Assembly: GCA_029571215.1 (NCBI GenBank)
Contig: JAKPTE010000022.1
Coordinates: 1-64,000 of the forward strand
DNA from: Bacteroidota bacterium
GTDB lineage: Bacteria; Bacteroidota; Bacteroidia; Bacteroidales; JAAYUG01
Length of the DNA: 64,000 nt
Direction: 5' to 3'
In this document: positions 25,660 to 33,809 of the stretch, one piece after another
How the letters are laid out: each line of letters begins with the position of its first letter
Position numbering within the stretch: position 1 is the first letter of the stretch
Notes under the pieces: generated by a model
Told to the model about the DNA's origin: nothing
Seen by the model: the letters and a program-made list of their open reading frames with translations, nothing else
The model's database searches: none
Made by a program: the position numbers and the translations under genes

Positions 25660-26856
25660 ATGAAATACGATCCGGCGAACCGTATTCAGGACCTTCGGCA
25701 GTTTGGAGAATTTGGTGACGTCAATCCCAGCATTACCGATTCATCAACCTACACGTTTCTGAAGGCTGAACTAATGGAAGCAACTTTTCATGGTGAAGCA
25801 GAAGGTTGTTTTCTGTACTCGCGGCACTGGAATCCCACCAATCGTTACCTGGCAGAAGCAATGGCACTGGAGGGCACCGAACTGGCCTGGATCACCGCAT
25901 CGGGTATGGCGGCAATAACCTGCTCTCTTTTTCAGCTATGCAACAGCGGTGATCATATCATTACCAGCGTAACCACCTATGGAGGCACCTATGCGTTTCT
26001 GAAGAATTATCTGCCGAAATTTGGTATTGAAGTGAGCTTTGTCAATATAACCGATCTGAAGGCAGTTGAGAATGCGATTAAACCCAATACTAAGTGCATT
26101 TATACGGAATCATTGACCAACCCGCTGTTGCAGGTAAGCGACATTCCCAGGCTGGCAGCCATTGCTCACAGGCACAATATTTTGCTTCTGGTCGACAATA
26201 CCTTTTCTCCCATGATTCTGTCACCTGCCATTCTTGGGGCTGATATTGTGGTTTACAGCATGACAAAGTTTATTAACGGGAAGAACGATTGTGTTGCCGG
26301 AGCCATTTGCGGCAGCAAAGCATTTATCAATGCTCTTTCGGATGTTAATTCGGGTACGGCCATGCTTTTGGGTCCCGTACTGGATCCCTTGCGTTCCTCT
26401 TCCATATTGAAGAATTTAAATACCCTGCACATCCGGATGAAACAGCACAGCAAAAATGCCGATTTTCTGGCGAGGCGTTTTGCAGAAGAAGGAATACCGG
26501 TTATTTATCCCGGACTTCCGGTACATCCACAGCATGAACTTATGCGCTCTCTCATGAATGAAGAATATGGTTTTGGTGGTATGCTGGCCATTGATCTGGG
26601 TACCCATGCAAGGGCAAATGAAGTGATGCAAATGATGCAGATGGAGGATGTTGGCTACCTGGCAGTAAGCCTGGGATATTTCAAAACCCTGTTCAGTGCA
26701 TCAGGAAAAAGCACCTCGTCGGAAATTCCTGAAGAAGAACAGCGAAAAATGGGGCTTAGTGAGGGGCTGGTGCGTTTCAGTGTAGGACTTGATAACGACA
26801 TTGAACGTACATGGACAAAAATCAGAAAGTGCCTGGTCAGGGCTGGAATAATTTGA
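25660..26856 (+). CDS. Cys/Met metabolism PLP enzyme (methionine gamma-lyase/cystathionine gamma-synthase family)
   Basis: A 398-residue trans-sulfuration-family enzyme. The PLP lysine is in YSMTKFINGKND, with SRHWNPTNRYLAEAMALEG, TASGMAAITCSL and TNPLLQVSDIPRLAAIAH in the family positions. The chain begins without the usual TxxxHAG segment and the substrate loop differs from E. coli MetB/MetC, so the exact reaction (gamma-lyase, gamma-synthase or O-acetylhomoserine sulfhydrylase) cannot be assigned. Cytosolic homotetramer expected. It stands alone, 157 bp downstream of the divergent secreted protein gene. Confidence 0.82.
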   Translation: MKYDPANRIQDLRQFGEFGDVNPSITDSSTYTFLKAELMEATFHGEAEGCFLYSRHWNPTNRYLAEAMALEGTELAWITASGMAAITCSLFQLCNSGDHIITSVTTYGGTYAFLKNYLPKFGIEVSFVNITDLKAVENAIKPNTKCIYTESLTNPLLQVSDIPRLAAIAHRHNILLLVDNTFSPMILSPAILGADIVVYSMTKFINGKNDCVAGAICGSKAFINALSDVNSGTAMLLGPVLDPLRSSSILKNLNTLHIRMKQHSKNADFLARRFAEEGIPVIYPGLPVHPQHELMRSLMNEEYGFGGMLAIDLGTHARANEVMQMMQMEDVGYLAVSLGYFKTLFSASGKSTSSEIPEEEQRKMGLSEGLVRFSVGLDNDIERTWTKIRKCLVRAGII

Positions 26857-26893
26857 GATTTTCTTATCTTGGGGCAGAGAAAGTTGCAGCAGT

Positions 26894-27676
26894 ATGAGAT
26901 CAGTTATTTTCTTTTTCTTCTGTTTTATTACGTTCCTAGCAAGTGCGCAACGGGGTAAAACGCTCTCCGATGCCGAAATCCTTAGCCTGTATGAAGGGTT
27001 GCGTGTGGCCGATGTATCGGATGGCATGGATGCAATCGGGTTGCATGATTGTGGCTTGCTCGATCCTTCCATTACTGCACTCTGGAAAGATCCGGTTCAT
27101 TTTACCCACCGGATGACAGGCATAGCGCTCACAGTGCGGTATGTCCCTACCAACAGGGTTTTTCCTACAGGTCTTTCCCTTCAGGAATATGAGAAGTGGA
27201 GAGATGAATGGTATGCAAAAATATCCCCGGAACCCTTTGTTGATTCCATCCGGCAGGGGAGTATTGTTGTGATTGATAATCAGGGAGATAATGATACCGG
27301 AACGACAGGTTCGAACAATATTCTGTACTGGAAAAAAAAGGGGGCAAGAGGTGTATTGTCAGCCGGCGGAGTACGTGATACGGATGAAATTATCAAGGAA
27401 CAGGTTCCGGTATATATGGATATTATGAAACGCGGGCGTGGAATTCGTCCGGGCCGCAACGAAGTGGAATCGGTCAACAAACCCATTGTTGTGGGAGGTG
27501 TTCTGATTCGACCGGGAGATGTCATTGTGGCTGACGGAGACGGAGTAATTGTGGTGCCCCGCGAACATGCCGCTGAAGTAGCACGTATTGCACGTGAAGT
27601 TCTGAATACCGACAAAAAGGGCCGGCGGTCTTTATATGATCAGTTGCAGATTCCTTATGATTTTACTGTAGAATAG
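26894..27676 (+). CDS. RraA-family protein with signal peptide
   Basis: A 260-residue RraA/4-hydroxy-4-methyl-2-oxoglutarate aldolase fold protein. The family core is visible as DVSDGMDAIGL near the start, GIALTVRYVP, VVIDNQGDNDTG, GARGVLSAGGVRDTDEI (the GxRD-containing active loop) and VIVADGDGVIVVPREHA. It starts with MRSVIFFFFCFITFLASAQR, an apparent signal peptide with cleavage near ASA-QR. Cytosolic members include RNase E inhibitor RraA and aldolases; a secreted version must have another role, probably on a small-molecule keto acid. It is 2 bp from the next gene, a Tat-exported sugar-isomerase-like protein. Confidence 0.75.
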   Translation: MRSVIFFFFCFITFLASAQRGKTLSDAEILSLYEGLRVADVSDGMDAIGLHDCGLLDPSITALWKDPVHFTHRMTGIALTVRYVPTNRVFPTGLSLQEYEKWRDEWYAKISPEPFVDSIRQGSIVVIDNQGDNDTGTTGSNNILYWKKKGARGVLSAGGVRDTDEIIKEQVPVYMDIMKRGRGIRPGRNEVESVNKPIVVGGVLIRPGDVIVADGDGVIVVPREHAAEVARIAREVLNTDKKGRRSLYDQLQIPYDFTVE

Positions 27677-27678
27677 CC

Positions 27679-28626
27679 ATGAGCAAAAAGATGTCACGCC
27701 GCCGTTTCACCCGCCTCACGGCAGCGGGTATGGTTTCCTTGCCCTTTGTTACAAAGCCGATGAGTGCTGTTCCGCATTACAGCCCTGTCAGGCTGGGAGC
27801 GCCTGTTTTTGGAAAGTATACCACACCCGGCGAATGGGTTTCCCTTTTGAAAAAGAAAGGGTATAAAGCTGCCTATTGTCCGGTGGAACCTGGTGCCCCA
27901 AAGGAGGTGATACGTGCGTATGCTGATGAAGCAGCCAAAGCGGATATAGTAATAGCCGAAACCGGAGCCTGGAGCAATCCTCTTTCAGAAGATCCGGAAA
28001 CCAGAAATGCTGCCATAAAAAAATGTATTGACAACCTGGCCCTGGCAGAAGAAATTGGTGCCCGCTGCTGCGTTAATATCAGCGGTTCCCGGGGAAAGCA
28101 ATGGGATGGCCCGGATCCGAAGAATCTTACCCGGGAAACCTTTGATATGATTGTTGATATAACGCGGACCATTATTGATGAGGTGAAACCAGTAAGAACT
28201 TTTTTTACTCTTGAACCCATGCCCTGGGCGTATCCTGACTCTCCCGATTCCTATCTTGAACTTATCAGAGCTGTTGATCGCAGGGCATTTGCCGTGCATC
28301 TGGACGTAGTGAACATGATCAACAGTCCGCGGAGGTATTTCGAAAACACTGACTTCATCGGTGAATGTTTCTCAAAACTGGGACCGTATATCAAGAGCAT
28401 TCATGCGAAGGATATTATTCTGACTTCTTCCCTTACAACCCATCTCGAAGAGCGTCGTCCGGGAAACGGATACCTCAACTATGCTGAGTTTCTTACGCAG
28501 GTAAGTTTGCTGGGGGATGTGCCATTTATGCTGGAACATCTCGATAAAGAAAGTGAGTACGATGAAGCGGCAGCCTATGTGCGCTCGGTTGCCAAAGACA
28601 ATAGCATTCCTTTGCTTACATGGTGA
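27679..28626 (+). CDS. Sugar phosphate isomerase/epimerase-like protein with Tat signal
   Basis: A 315-residue AP-endonuclease-2-type TIM barrel protein, the fold of xylose isomerase-like epimerases. The N-terminus MSKKMSRRRFTRLTAAG is a twin-arginine signal (SRRRFTR) followed by a hydrophobic segment ending near SAVPHY. Barrel motifs include EIGARCCVNISG, FFTLEPMPWA (metal Glu), AVHLDVVNM, IKSIHAKDI (metal His) and FMLEHLDKESEY (metal Glu). It would act in the periplasm on a sugar or sugar acid. Translation is linked to the RraA-like gene by a 2-bp gap, which suggests a joint periplasmic carbohydrate or acid pathway. Confidence 0.78.
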   Translation: MSKKMSRRRFTRLTAAGMVSLPFVTKPMSAVPHYSPVRLGAPVFGKYTTPGEWVSLLKKKGYKAAYCPVEPGAPKEVIRAYADEAAKADIVIAETGAWSNPLSEDPETRNAAIKKCIDNLALAEEIGARCCVNISGSRGKQWDGPDPKNLTRETFDMIVDITRTIIDEVKPVRTFFTLEPMPWAYPDSPDSYLELIRAVDRRAFAVHLDVVNMINSPRRYFENTDFIGECFSKLGPYIKSIHAKDIILTSSLTTHLEERRPGNGYLNYAEFLTQVSLLGDVPFMLEHLDKESEYDEAAAYVRSVAKDNSIPLLTW

Positions 28627-28667
28627 ACTTTTTCAGGCCGTATTTTGTTTTTGTATAAAAAAAGGAT

Positions 28668-29249
28668 ATGGCCTATACATTACAACCGGGGCAGAAAGCA
28701 CCCGATTTCACACTTCCGGCGACAGACGGGAGAATTTATTCGCTCAGCGATTTTGACCAGTACAGGTATCTGGTGGTTTTTTTCACCTGTAATCACTGTC
28801 CGTATGTTCTCGGCTCGGACGAAATAACCCGCCATACTGCCGAAAAATATGCTCCCTATGGAGTGAAGTTTGTTGGTATTAATGCCAATAGTCCAAACAC
28901 CTATGAGGAGGATGATTTTGCTCATATGGTGGAACGCATGGAACGCTATCAGTTTCCCTGGGTCTATCTGCAGGATCTCAGCCAGAAATCGGCCAAAGAC
29001 TATGGAGCTTTGCGGACACCTCATTTTTTTGTTTTCAATGAAAAAAGGGAACTGGTTTATACGGGTAGGGGAGTGGACAGCCCCAGGGATCCTTCCAGAA
29101 TGACAGTGAATGACCTTGACCGCGCCCTGGGAGAGCTGGTGGCAGGGAAACCCATCAGTATTCCGGTTACCAATCCCATTGGCTGTAATATCAAATGGGA
29201 GGGAAAGGATAAGCACTGGATGCCTGAAGAAGCTTGTGATCTCATCTGA
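28668..29249 (+). CDS. Thioredoxin-fold (AhpC/TSA-like) protein
   Basis: A 193-residue protein with a peroxiredoxin/TlpA-like fold: [35 protein letters not shown] (Cys 41 and Cys 44 in CNHC), a cis-Pro loop in [10 protein letters not shown], and a C-terminal [12 protein letters not shown] motif with a third Cys. This is the common thioredoxin-family protein of Bacteroidota and many other bacteria; it has no signal peptide and is likely a cytosolic thiol-disulfide or peroxidase-like enzyme. The gene is 41 bp after the Tat-protein gene, so it may belong to the same unit. Confidence 0.78.
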   Translation: MAYTLQPGQKAPDFTLPATDGRIYSLSDFDQYRYLVVFFTCNHCPYVLGSDEITRHTAEKYAPYGVKFVGINANSPNTYEEDDFAHMVERMERYQFPWVYLQDLSQKSAKDYGALRTPHFFVFNEKRELVYTGRGVDSPRDPSRMTVNDLDRALGELVAGKPISIPVTNPIGCNIKWEGKDKHWMPEEACDLI

Positions 29250-29264
29250 AACCGTATTCCGGAA

Positions 29265-29951
29265 TCACGAATTTACTTCGGCCAGAATTTTCGGAAAAGA
29301 AAGAAAGGCAGGGGAAAATTCCCTCTGCAGTATTTTGAAAGCCAGATCGTAATACAAACATCCCGAGCGATCAATTATTTCTGAATCGGCAGTAGCCAGC
29401 AATACATTCCTGCTTTCACTCATCAACTTGTCGGCCGGGTAGAGACTGTTCAATTCAGCAGGGCAGGAAATATGCATTATTTGGCGGCGAATCATTTCTT
29501 CCACAAGGGAGCTGTTGTCAACAGGCTGGTCAATAAGAAACCTTGCGGTTTGGGGAGTTTCGTTCCTGAGAAACGACAGCATCAGGTTGACAGAGCGCTC
29601 AAGGATTGCAGCAGGGACCTGTTTTTCAAAAGCATCGCCTGCATCCCTTAAGAGTCCGTCATTGCAGATAAAAACAGGGCGCCCCGAGAGATAACTGGAA
29701 ATTTTGAAAAGAACGTTGAACACATCGATCCACAAGTGATACCCTTTGGGGTCTTCGATGCGTTTTTTAAGACGCAGGGCGGCAATTTCAGCAGGAAATA
29801 TTCCCCGGTAGAGAATTACTCTCTGCAAGGTATTCAGCTTGTACCTGTCGCACACTATTTTATAAACAAGTCGCTGGGGATAATTCCGGTTCAGCAGCCA
29901 GAAGTAATCACCAGCTGCATCACGAAAGGCGTCATTGACTATTTCCCTCAT
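29265..29951 (-). CDS. DUF434-domain protein
   Basis: A 228-residue protein of the DUF434 group: the N-terminal DAAGDYFWLLNRNYPQRLVYKIVCDRYKL pattern (helix with Asp-Arg-Tyr) is that family, followed by a domain with GYHLWIDVFNVLFKISSYLSGRPVFICNDGLLRDAG. The conserved Asp residues in the second part (IDVFNV, CNDGLLRD) look like a PIN-like or nuclease-like metal site, which is inference only. No function is established for the family as far as I know. It is 18 bp downstream of the DHOD-like gene and cotranscribed with it. No signal peptide. Confidence 0.7.
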   Translation of the reverse strand: MREIVNDAFRDAAGDYFWLLNRNYPQRLVYKIVCDRYKLNTLQRVILYRGIFPAEIAALRLKKRIEDPKGYHLWIDVFNVLFKISSYLSGRPVFICNDGLLRDAGDAFEKQVPAAILERSVNLMLSFLRNETPQTARFLIDQPVDNSSLVEEMIRRQIMHISCPAELNSLYPADKLMSESRNVLLATADSEIIDRSGCLYYDLAFKILQREFSPAFLSFPKILAEVNS

Positions 29952-29969
29952 AAGGGTTGTAGAACCATC

Positions 29970-30989
29970 TCAGATATAATCGGGCGGCATGGCGGAGGGG
30001 TGATAACCCCTGAAATACTTCATAAACTGCACACGTTCATACGCTGCAGGGTTCCCGGTTTTTGACTGGCTGAGCATTCCTCTGAATTGCTCGATGGAAT
30101 CAAATTTTTTCTGTTGAGCCCACTCTGAGAGTTCCTCCAGCATTTTGGTTATAATACCCGGTCCGTTTTTATAGATTGCGGAAGCAATCTGCACGGCTTT
30201 TGCTCCGGCCAGTATTTGTTTGATCAGTGCTTTGCCGTCGTGAATACCTGAAGAAGCAGCCAGATCGCACTTCAGACGGGAAGAAAGAATGGCAATCCAT
30301 CGCAGCGAATTGTAAATATCTGCCGGAGTGCTGAGAACCCCTGCCGATGTAATTTCCAGCTTTTCAATGTCGATGTCGGGATTGTATGATCTGTTAAAAA
30401 GTACCATTCCCTGAATTCCCATACCGGAAATCTGATCGGCAAACGATATCAGGTTGGTAAAATATGGACTGATTTTCAAGGCAAGAGGAATTTTAACCAA
30501 CTTGCAAACCTGTTGTACGATGTCGAAATAGACCGACTCACTTTCCTGTGCAGTGCGTCTGGTATCGGTAGGCAGAATAAAAACATTGAGTTCGAGAGCA
30601 TCAGCTCCGGCCAGCTCAATTTCCCTGGGAAAATAGATCCAGTTTTCGGCAGTAACACAATTGATACTGGCAATTACCGGTACCGATAATTCCTTTTTGG
30701 CCGATCTGATCAGGTCGAGGTACTGCATGGCATGTTCCCGGATACGTTCATCCTGTTCATAGAATTCTACGGTTTCGGGATATATGAATGAATCTGATGC
30801 CATCTGTTTCATCTGGTTATCTATATCCAGCAGGATTTCCTCTTCAAACAGGGATTTAAGGACAACAGCACCTACTCCGTTTTTTTCAAGGTCTGTCAGT
30901 CCGGGTAGGTGTTCCGTAAGTCCGGAACTGGCTGCAATAACGGGATTGCGCAATTCCAAACCCAGCCAGGATGTTGCAGTATTTTTCAT
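29970..30989 (-). CDS. Dihydroorotate dehydrogenase-like flavoprotein
   Basis: A 339-residue FMN-binding TIM barrel of the DHOD/PreA group. LELRNPVIAASSG and AVVLKSL (Lys 45) carry the FMN-binding pattern. The catalytic loop of class 1 DHODs is NxSCPN; here residues 135-140 are NVFILP, without a Cys, so a true PyrD function is unlikely. It may be a different oxidoreductase or an inactive flavoprotein. The gene starts the unit that ends with the DUF434 gene and lies divergent from the Rrf2 regulator, which suggests a regulatory link. Confidence 0.72.
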   Translation of the reverse strand: MKNTATSWLGLELRNPVIAASSGLTEHLPGLTDLEKNGVGAVVLKSLFEEEILLDIDNQMKQMASDSFIYPETVEFYEQDERIREHAMQYLDLIRSAKKELSVPVIASINCVTAENWIYFPREIELAGADALELNVFILPTDTRRTAQESESVYFDIVQQVCKLVKIPLALKISPYFTNLISFADQISGMGIQGMVLFNRSYNPDIDIEKLEITSAGVLSTPADIYNSLRWIAILSSRLKCDLAASSGIHDGKALIKQILAGAKAVQIASAIYKNGPGIITKMLEELSEWAQQKKFDSIEQFRGMLSQSKTGNPAAYERVQFMKYFRGYHPSAMPPDYI

Positions 30990-31178
30990 AGGCTTTGTGT
31001 TAATACCATGGTTCGAACGCTACAGTATTTGCTGTTATCATAAAATTTTTGCAAGAATGCATAAAGTTAAATTAAATTATTCCGTTATTTGCACTCGGAA
31101 AAGCAATTTTATTATTATATTCGTCAGATACAACCCTATTTCAGCCAGCGGACATAATTTATATGAGAGTGTTCAGAT

Positions 31179-31577
31179 ATGGCTAGATTTTTTTCTTTGT
31201 CGGAAGCCGCGTCCATCGGGTTACACGGAATGATTCTGATTGCGCGTTCGGAAAATGGATTGAACGCACAGGAGATTGCTGATATTATGGGTTCATCACG
31301 CCATCATGTTGCAAAGGTGTTGCAGCGCCTTTCCAAGGTAGGTTTTCTATCTTCGACGCGAGGACCAAACGGTGGTTTTGTGCTGCGCAAAAAACCGGCT
31401 GATATTAATCTTCTTCAGATTTATGAAGCCATTGAAGGGGAAATTACAGTGGTTGACTGCCCTATGGAGAAACCGGTATGTCCGTTTGAAAAATGCATTT
31501 TCAATAATGTGACCCGTACCATGACAGAACAGTTCAGAGAATATCTGAAGAACCAGTCATTGAAGGAGTATCTGTAG
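31179..31577 (+). CDS. Rrf2-family transcriptional regulator with Cys cluster
   Basis: A 132-residue winged-helix regulator of the IscR/NsrR/RirA group. The recognition region reads GLNAQEIADIMGSSRHHVAKVLQRL and the beta-wing is STRGPNGGFVL. Three Cys (94, 101, 106; DCPMEKPVCPFEKC) have the spacing expected of an Fe-S ligand loop, so it may respond to nitric oxide, oxygen or Fe-S status. It is the only regulator in the region; divergent from the DHOD-like gene. A YgbA-like gene at 8.3 kb belongs to a family that in E. coli is controlled by the Rrf2 protein NsrR, but a link here is only inference. Confidence 0.85.
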   Translation: MARFFSLSEAASIGLHGMILIARSENGLNAQEIADIMGSSRHHVAKVLQRLSKVGFLSSTRGPNGGFVLRKKPADINLLQIYEAIEGEITVVDCPMEKPVCPFEKCIFNNVTRTMTEQFREYLKNQSLKEYL

Positions 31578-31703
31578 ATATCGTTATTTTTTTCCGCTAT
31601 TTCTGCTTCAGTCATTACTTTGATGATAATGCAGAGTGAGAGATATTAGGGCGGCTTCAGTTTTTTTCCCGGCCCGGAAAGATACAAACCTCAAATAATT
31701 TGA

Positions 31704-31727
31704 TATCTTTAGAATGTCAAACATTCT
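31704..31727 (+). promoter_or_regulatory. Promoter-like box with overlapping operator-like dyad upstream of glgB
   Basis: TATCTTTA (31704-31711, one mismatch from TAnnTTTG) is directly followed by a perfect dyad AGAATGT-CAA-ACATTCT (31711-31727), which would overlap the transcription start. The ATG of the branching enzyme lies about 30 bp further on. A regulator binding here would repress the branching enzyme. Confidence 0.4.
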
Positions 31728-31757
31728 GGCGGGGAATACTGCATAAAATCATGTGCC

Positions 31758-33779
31758 ATGAAAAAGGTGCCTTCCTTTGTTGAACGTGATCCGTGGTTAA
31801 AACCCTATTTACCAAAAATTACAGCCAGGAATAATTATGTTTATCAACGGGAGAAGGATCTGACAGGGGGAAAAGGAAGTCTTACGGACTTTGCCGCCGG
31901 ACATTTATACTATGGAGTGCATAAAGAGGGGGGCGAATGGGTATTCAGGGAATGGGCTCCTTATGCAACTGCCATCTACCTGATCGGCGATTTTTCGGAA
32001 TGGAAAAAGAGGAAGGAATTTGCGTTTACCAGAATTTCGGATAACACATGGGAATTGCATCTGGCAGCCGACCAACTGCATCATAAAGATTTATACAAGT
32101 TGTTTGTCGAATGGCCGGGAGGCGGGGGAGAGCGCATACCGGCATGGACTAGAAGAGCCGTGCAGGATCCGGACACCCTCATCTTTTCTGCGCAGATATG
32201 GGATCCTCCCGAGCCGTATGTATGGAAGCATGCTTATAAAAGGCCGCCGGTTGCTCCCCTTATTTACGAAGCGCATGTTGGGATGGCAACAGAGGAGTGC
32301 CGGATTGGGACTTTTGAAGAGTTTCGGCGCAATGTGTTACCCCGGGTTGTGAAAGCCGGGTATAACACCTTGCAGTTGATGGCCATACAGGAACATCCTT
32401 ATTATGGCTCCTTCGGTTACCATGTTTCCAGTTTTTTTGCCGTTTCCTCCCGCTTTGGGACGCCGGAAGACCTGAAAGCGCTTATTGATGAGGCTCATGG
32501 ATACGGACTGTCTGTGATTATGGATCTTGTCCATTCTCATGCTGTCAAGAATGAAATTGAGGGGCTTGGTCGCTATGATGGTTCTCCTTATCAGTTTTTC
32601 CATAACGGGCCCCGCAGGGAGCACGTTGCATGGGATTCGTTGTGTTTCAATTACGGAAAACCGGAGGTCATCCATTTTTTATTGTCCAATTGTGCTTTCT
32701 GGTTAGGAGAGTATCACTTCGATGGTTTCCGTTTTGACGGGGTTACCAGCATGATTTATCTGGATCATGGCCTTGGACAAAATTTTACCAGTTATGACAT
32801 GTACTACAACCAGAACCAGGATGAGGATGCCATTGCCTATCTTGCACTGGCCAACAAGCTGATTCATGAAGTGAGGCCAGATGCCATCACTATAGCGGAA
32901 GATATGAGCGGAATGCCCGGGTTGGCAGTTCCTCTTAAGGAAGGCGGCTATGGTTTTGATTACAGGCTTGCTATGGGGACACCCGATTACTGGATCAAAA
33001 TCATCAAAGAAAAAGCCGACGAACAATGGAATGTATCAGAAATGTACCATGAGCTAACCAACCGAAGAAAGGACGAAAAGAACATAGGGTATGTCGAGTC
33101 GCATGACCAGGCGCTGGTGGGAGACAAGACCATTGCATTCCGGCTCATGGATAAGGAAATGTATGAGAACATGTCGAAACATAAACAAAGCCTGGTAATT
33201 GACAGGGGGATGGCCCTGCACAAGATGATCAGGTTGGTTACCATAGCCACAGCCGGTTCAGGATACCTGAATTTTATGGGAAATGAATTCGGGCATCCCG
33301 AATGGATTGATTTTCCGCGGGAAGGCAATAACTGGTCGTATTTGTATGCCAGAAGGCAATGGAGTTTATGTGACCGGGATGATCTGCGCTACCACTGGCT
33401 GGCTGATTTTGACCGGGACATGCTGGCCCTGGTAAAGGAATCCTCTCTGTTCGACGAGCCTTTCCCGGTATTGATGAATGCAGTTGAACACGATCAGGTA
33501 CTCGCCTTTGAGAGGTGTAATTATCTGTTTGTGTTTAATTTTAATCCCGTTACCTCATTTACCGGATATGGAGTCAGGGTTCGACCAGGGAAGTATAGGG
33601 TTATCCTTGACACGGATGATGCCCGTTATGGGGGTTTTGCACGGTTGGACCATAGCCTGATCTATTATGCCGAACCTTTGGCCCGGCTTGCATCCATGGG
33701 AGAGAACCAACTGAAATTATACCTGCCTAGCAGGACGGGTCTTGTCTTTAAACGCATTACCACACCCCGCGTATGGTAA
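31758..33779 (+). CDS. glgB: 1,4-alpha-glucan branching enzyme (GH13)
   Basis: Cuts alpha-1,4 chains and re-attaches them by alpha-1,6 bonds in glycogen. The 673-residue chain has an N-terminal CBM48-like module (FREWAPYATAIYLIGDFSEW) and the GH13 barrel: MDLVHSH, GFRFDGVTS (nucleophile Asp), ITIAEDMSGMP (acid/base Glu) and ESHDQALVGD (transition-state Asp), then a C-terminal all-beta domain. The architecture resembles the eukaryote-like GH13_8 branching enzymes common in this phylum rather than the E. coli type. No signal peptide, so cytosolic. It faces the minus-strand glycogen operon, whose last gene ends 30 bp away. Confidence 0.9.
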   Translation: MKKVPSFVERDPWLKPYLPKITARNNYVYQREKDLTGGKGSLTDFAAGHLYYGVHKEGGEWVFREWAPYATAIYLIGDFSEWKKRKEFAFTRISDNTWELHLAADQLHHKDLYKLFVEWPGGGGERIPAWTRRAVQDPDTLIFSAQIWDPPEPYVWKHAYKRPPVAPLIYEAHVGMATEECRIGTFEEFRRNVLPRVVKAGYNTLQLMAIQEHPYYGSFGYHVSSFFAVSSRFGTPEDLKALIDEAHGYGLSVIMDLVHSHAVKNEIEGLGRYDGSPYQFFHNGPRREHVAWDSLCFNYGKPEVIHFLLSNCAFWLGEYHFDGFRFDGVTSMIYLDHGLGQNFTSYDMYYNQNQDEDAIAYLALANKLIHEVRPDAITIAEDMSGMPGLAVPLKEGGYGFDYRLAMGTPDYWIKIIKEKADEQWNVSEMYHELTNRRKDEKNIGYVESHDQALVGDKTIAFRLMDKEMYENMSKHKQSLVIDRGMALHKMIRLVTIATAGSGYLNFMGNEFGHPEWIDFPREGNNWSYLYARRQWSLCDRDDLRYHWLADFDRDMLALVKESSLFDEPFPVLMNAVEHDQVLAFERCNYLFVFNFNPVTSFTGYGVRVRPGKYRVILDTDDARYGGFARLDHSLIYYAEPLARLASMGENQLKLYLPSRTGLVFKRITTPRVW

Positions 33780-33809
33780 TACGGTTAAAGGTAATTTTTC
33801 TTTGTGGTA

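Noticed and set aside
29970-30989. Assignment as PyrD (dihydroorotate dehydrogenase)
   Set aside because: The NxSCPN catalytic loop is replaced by NVFILP and no pyrimidine genes are close.
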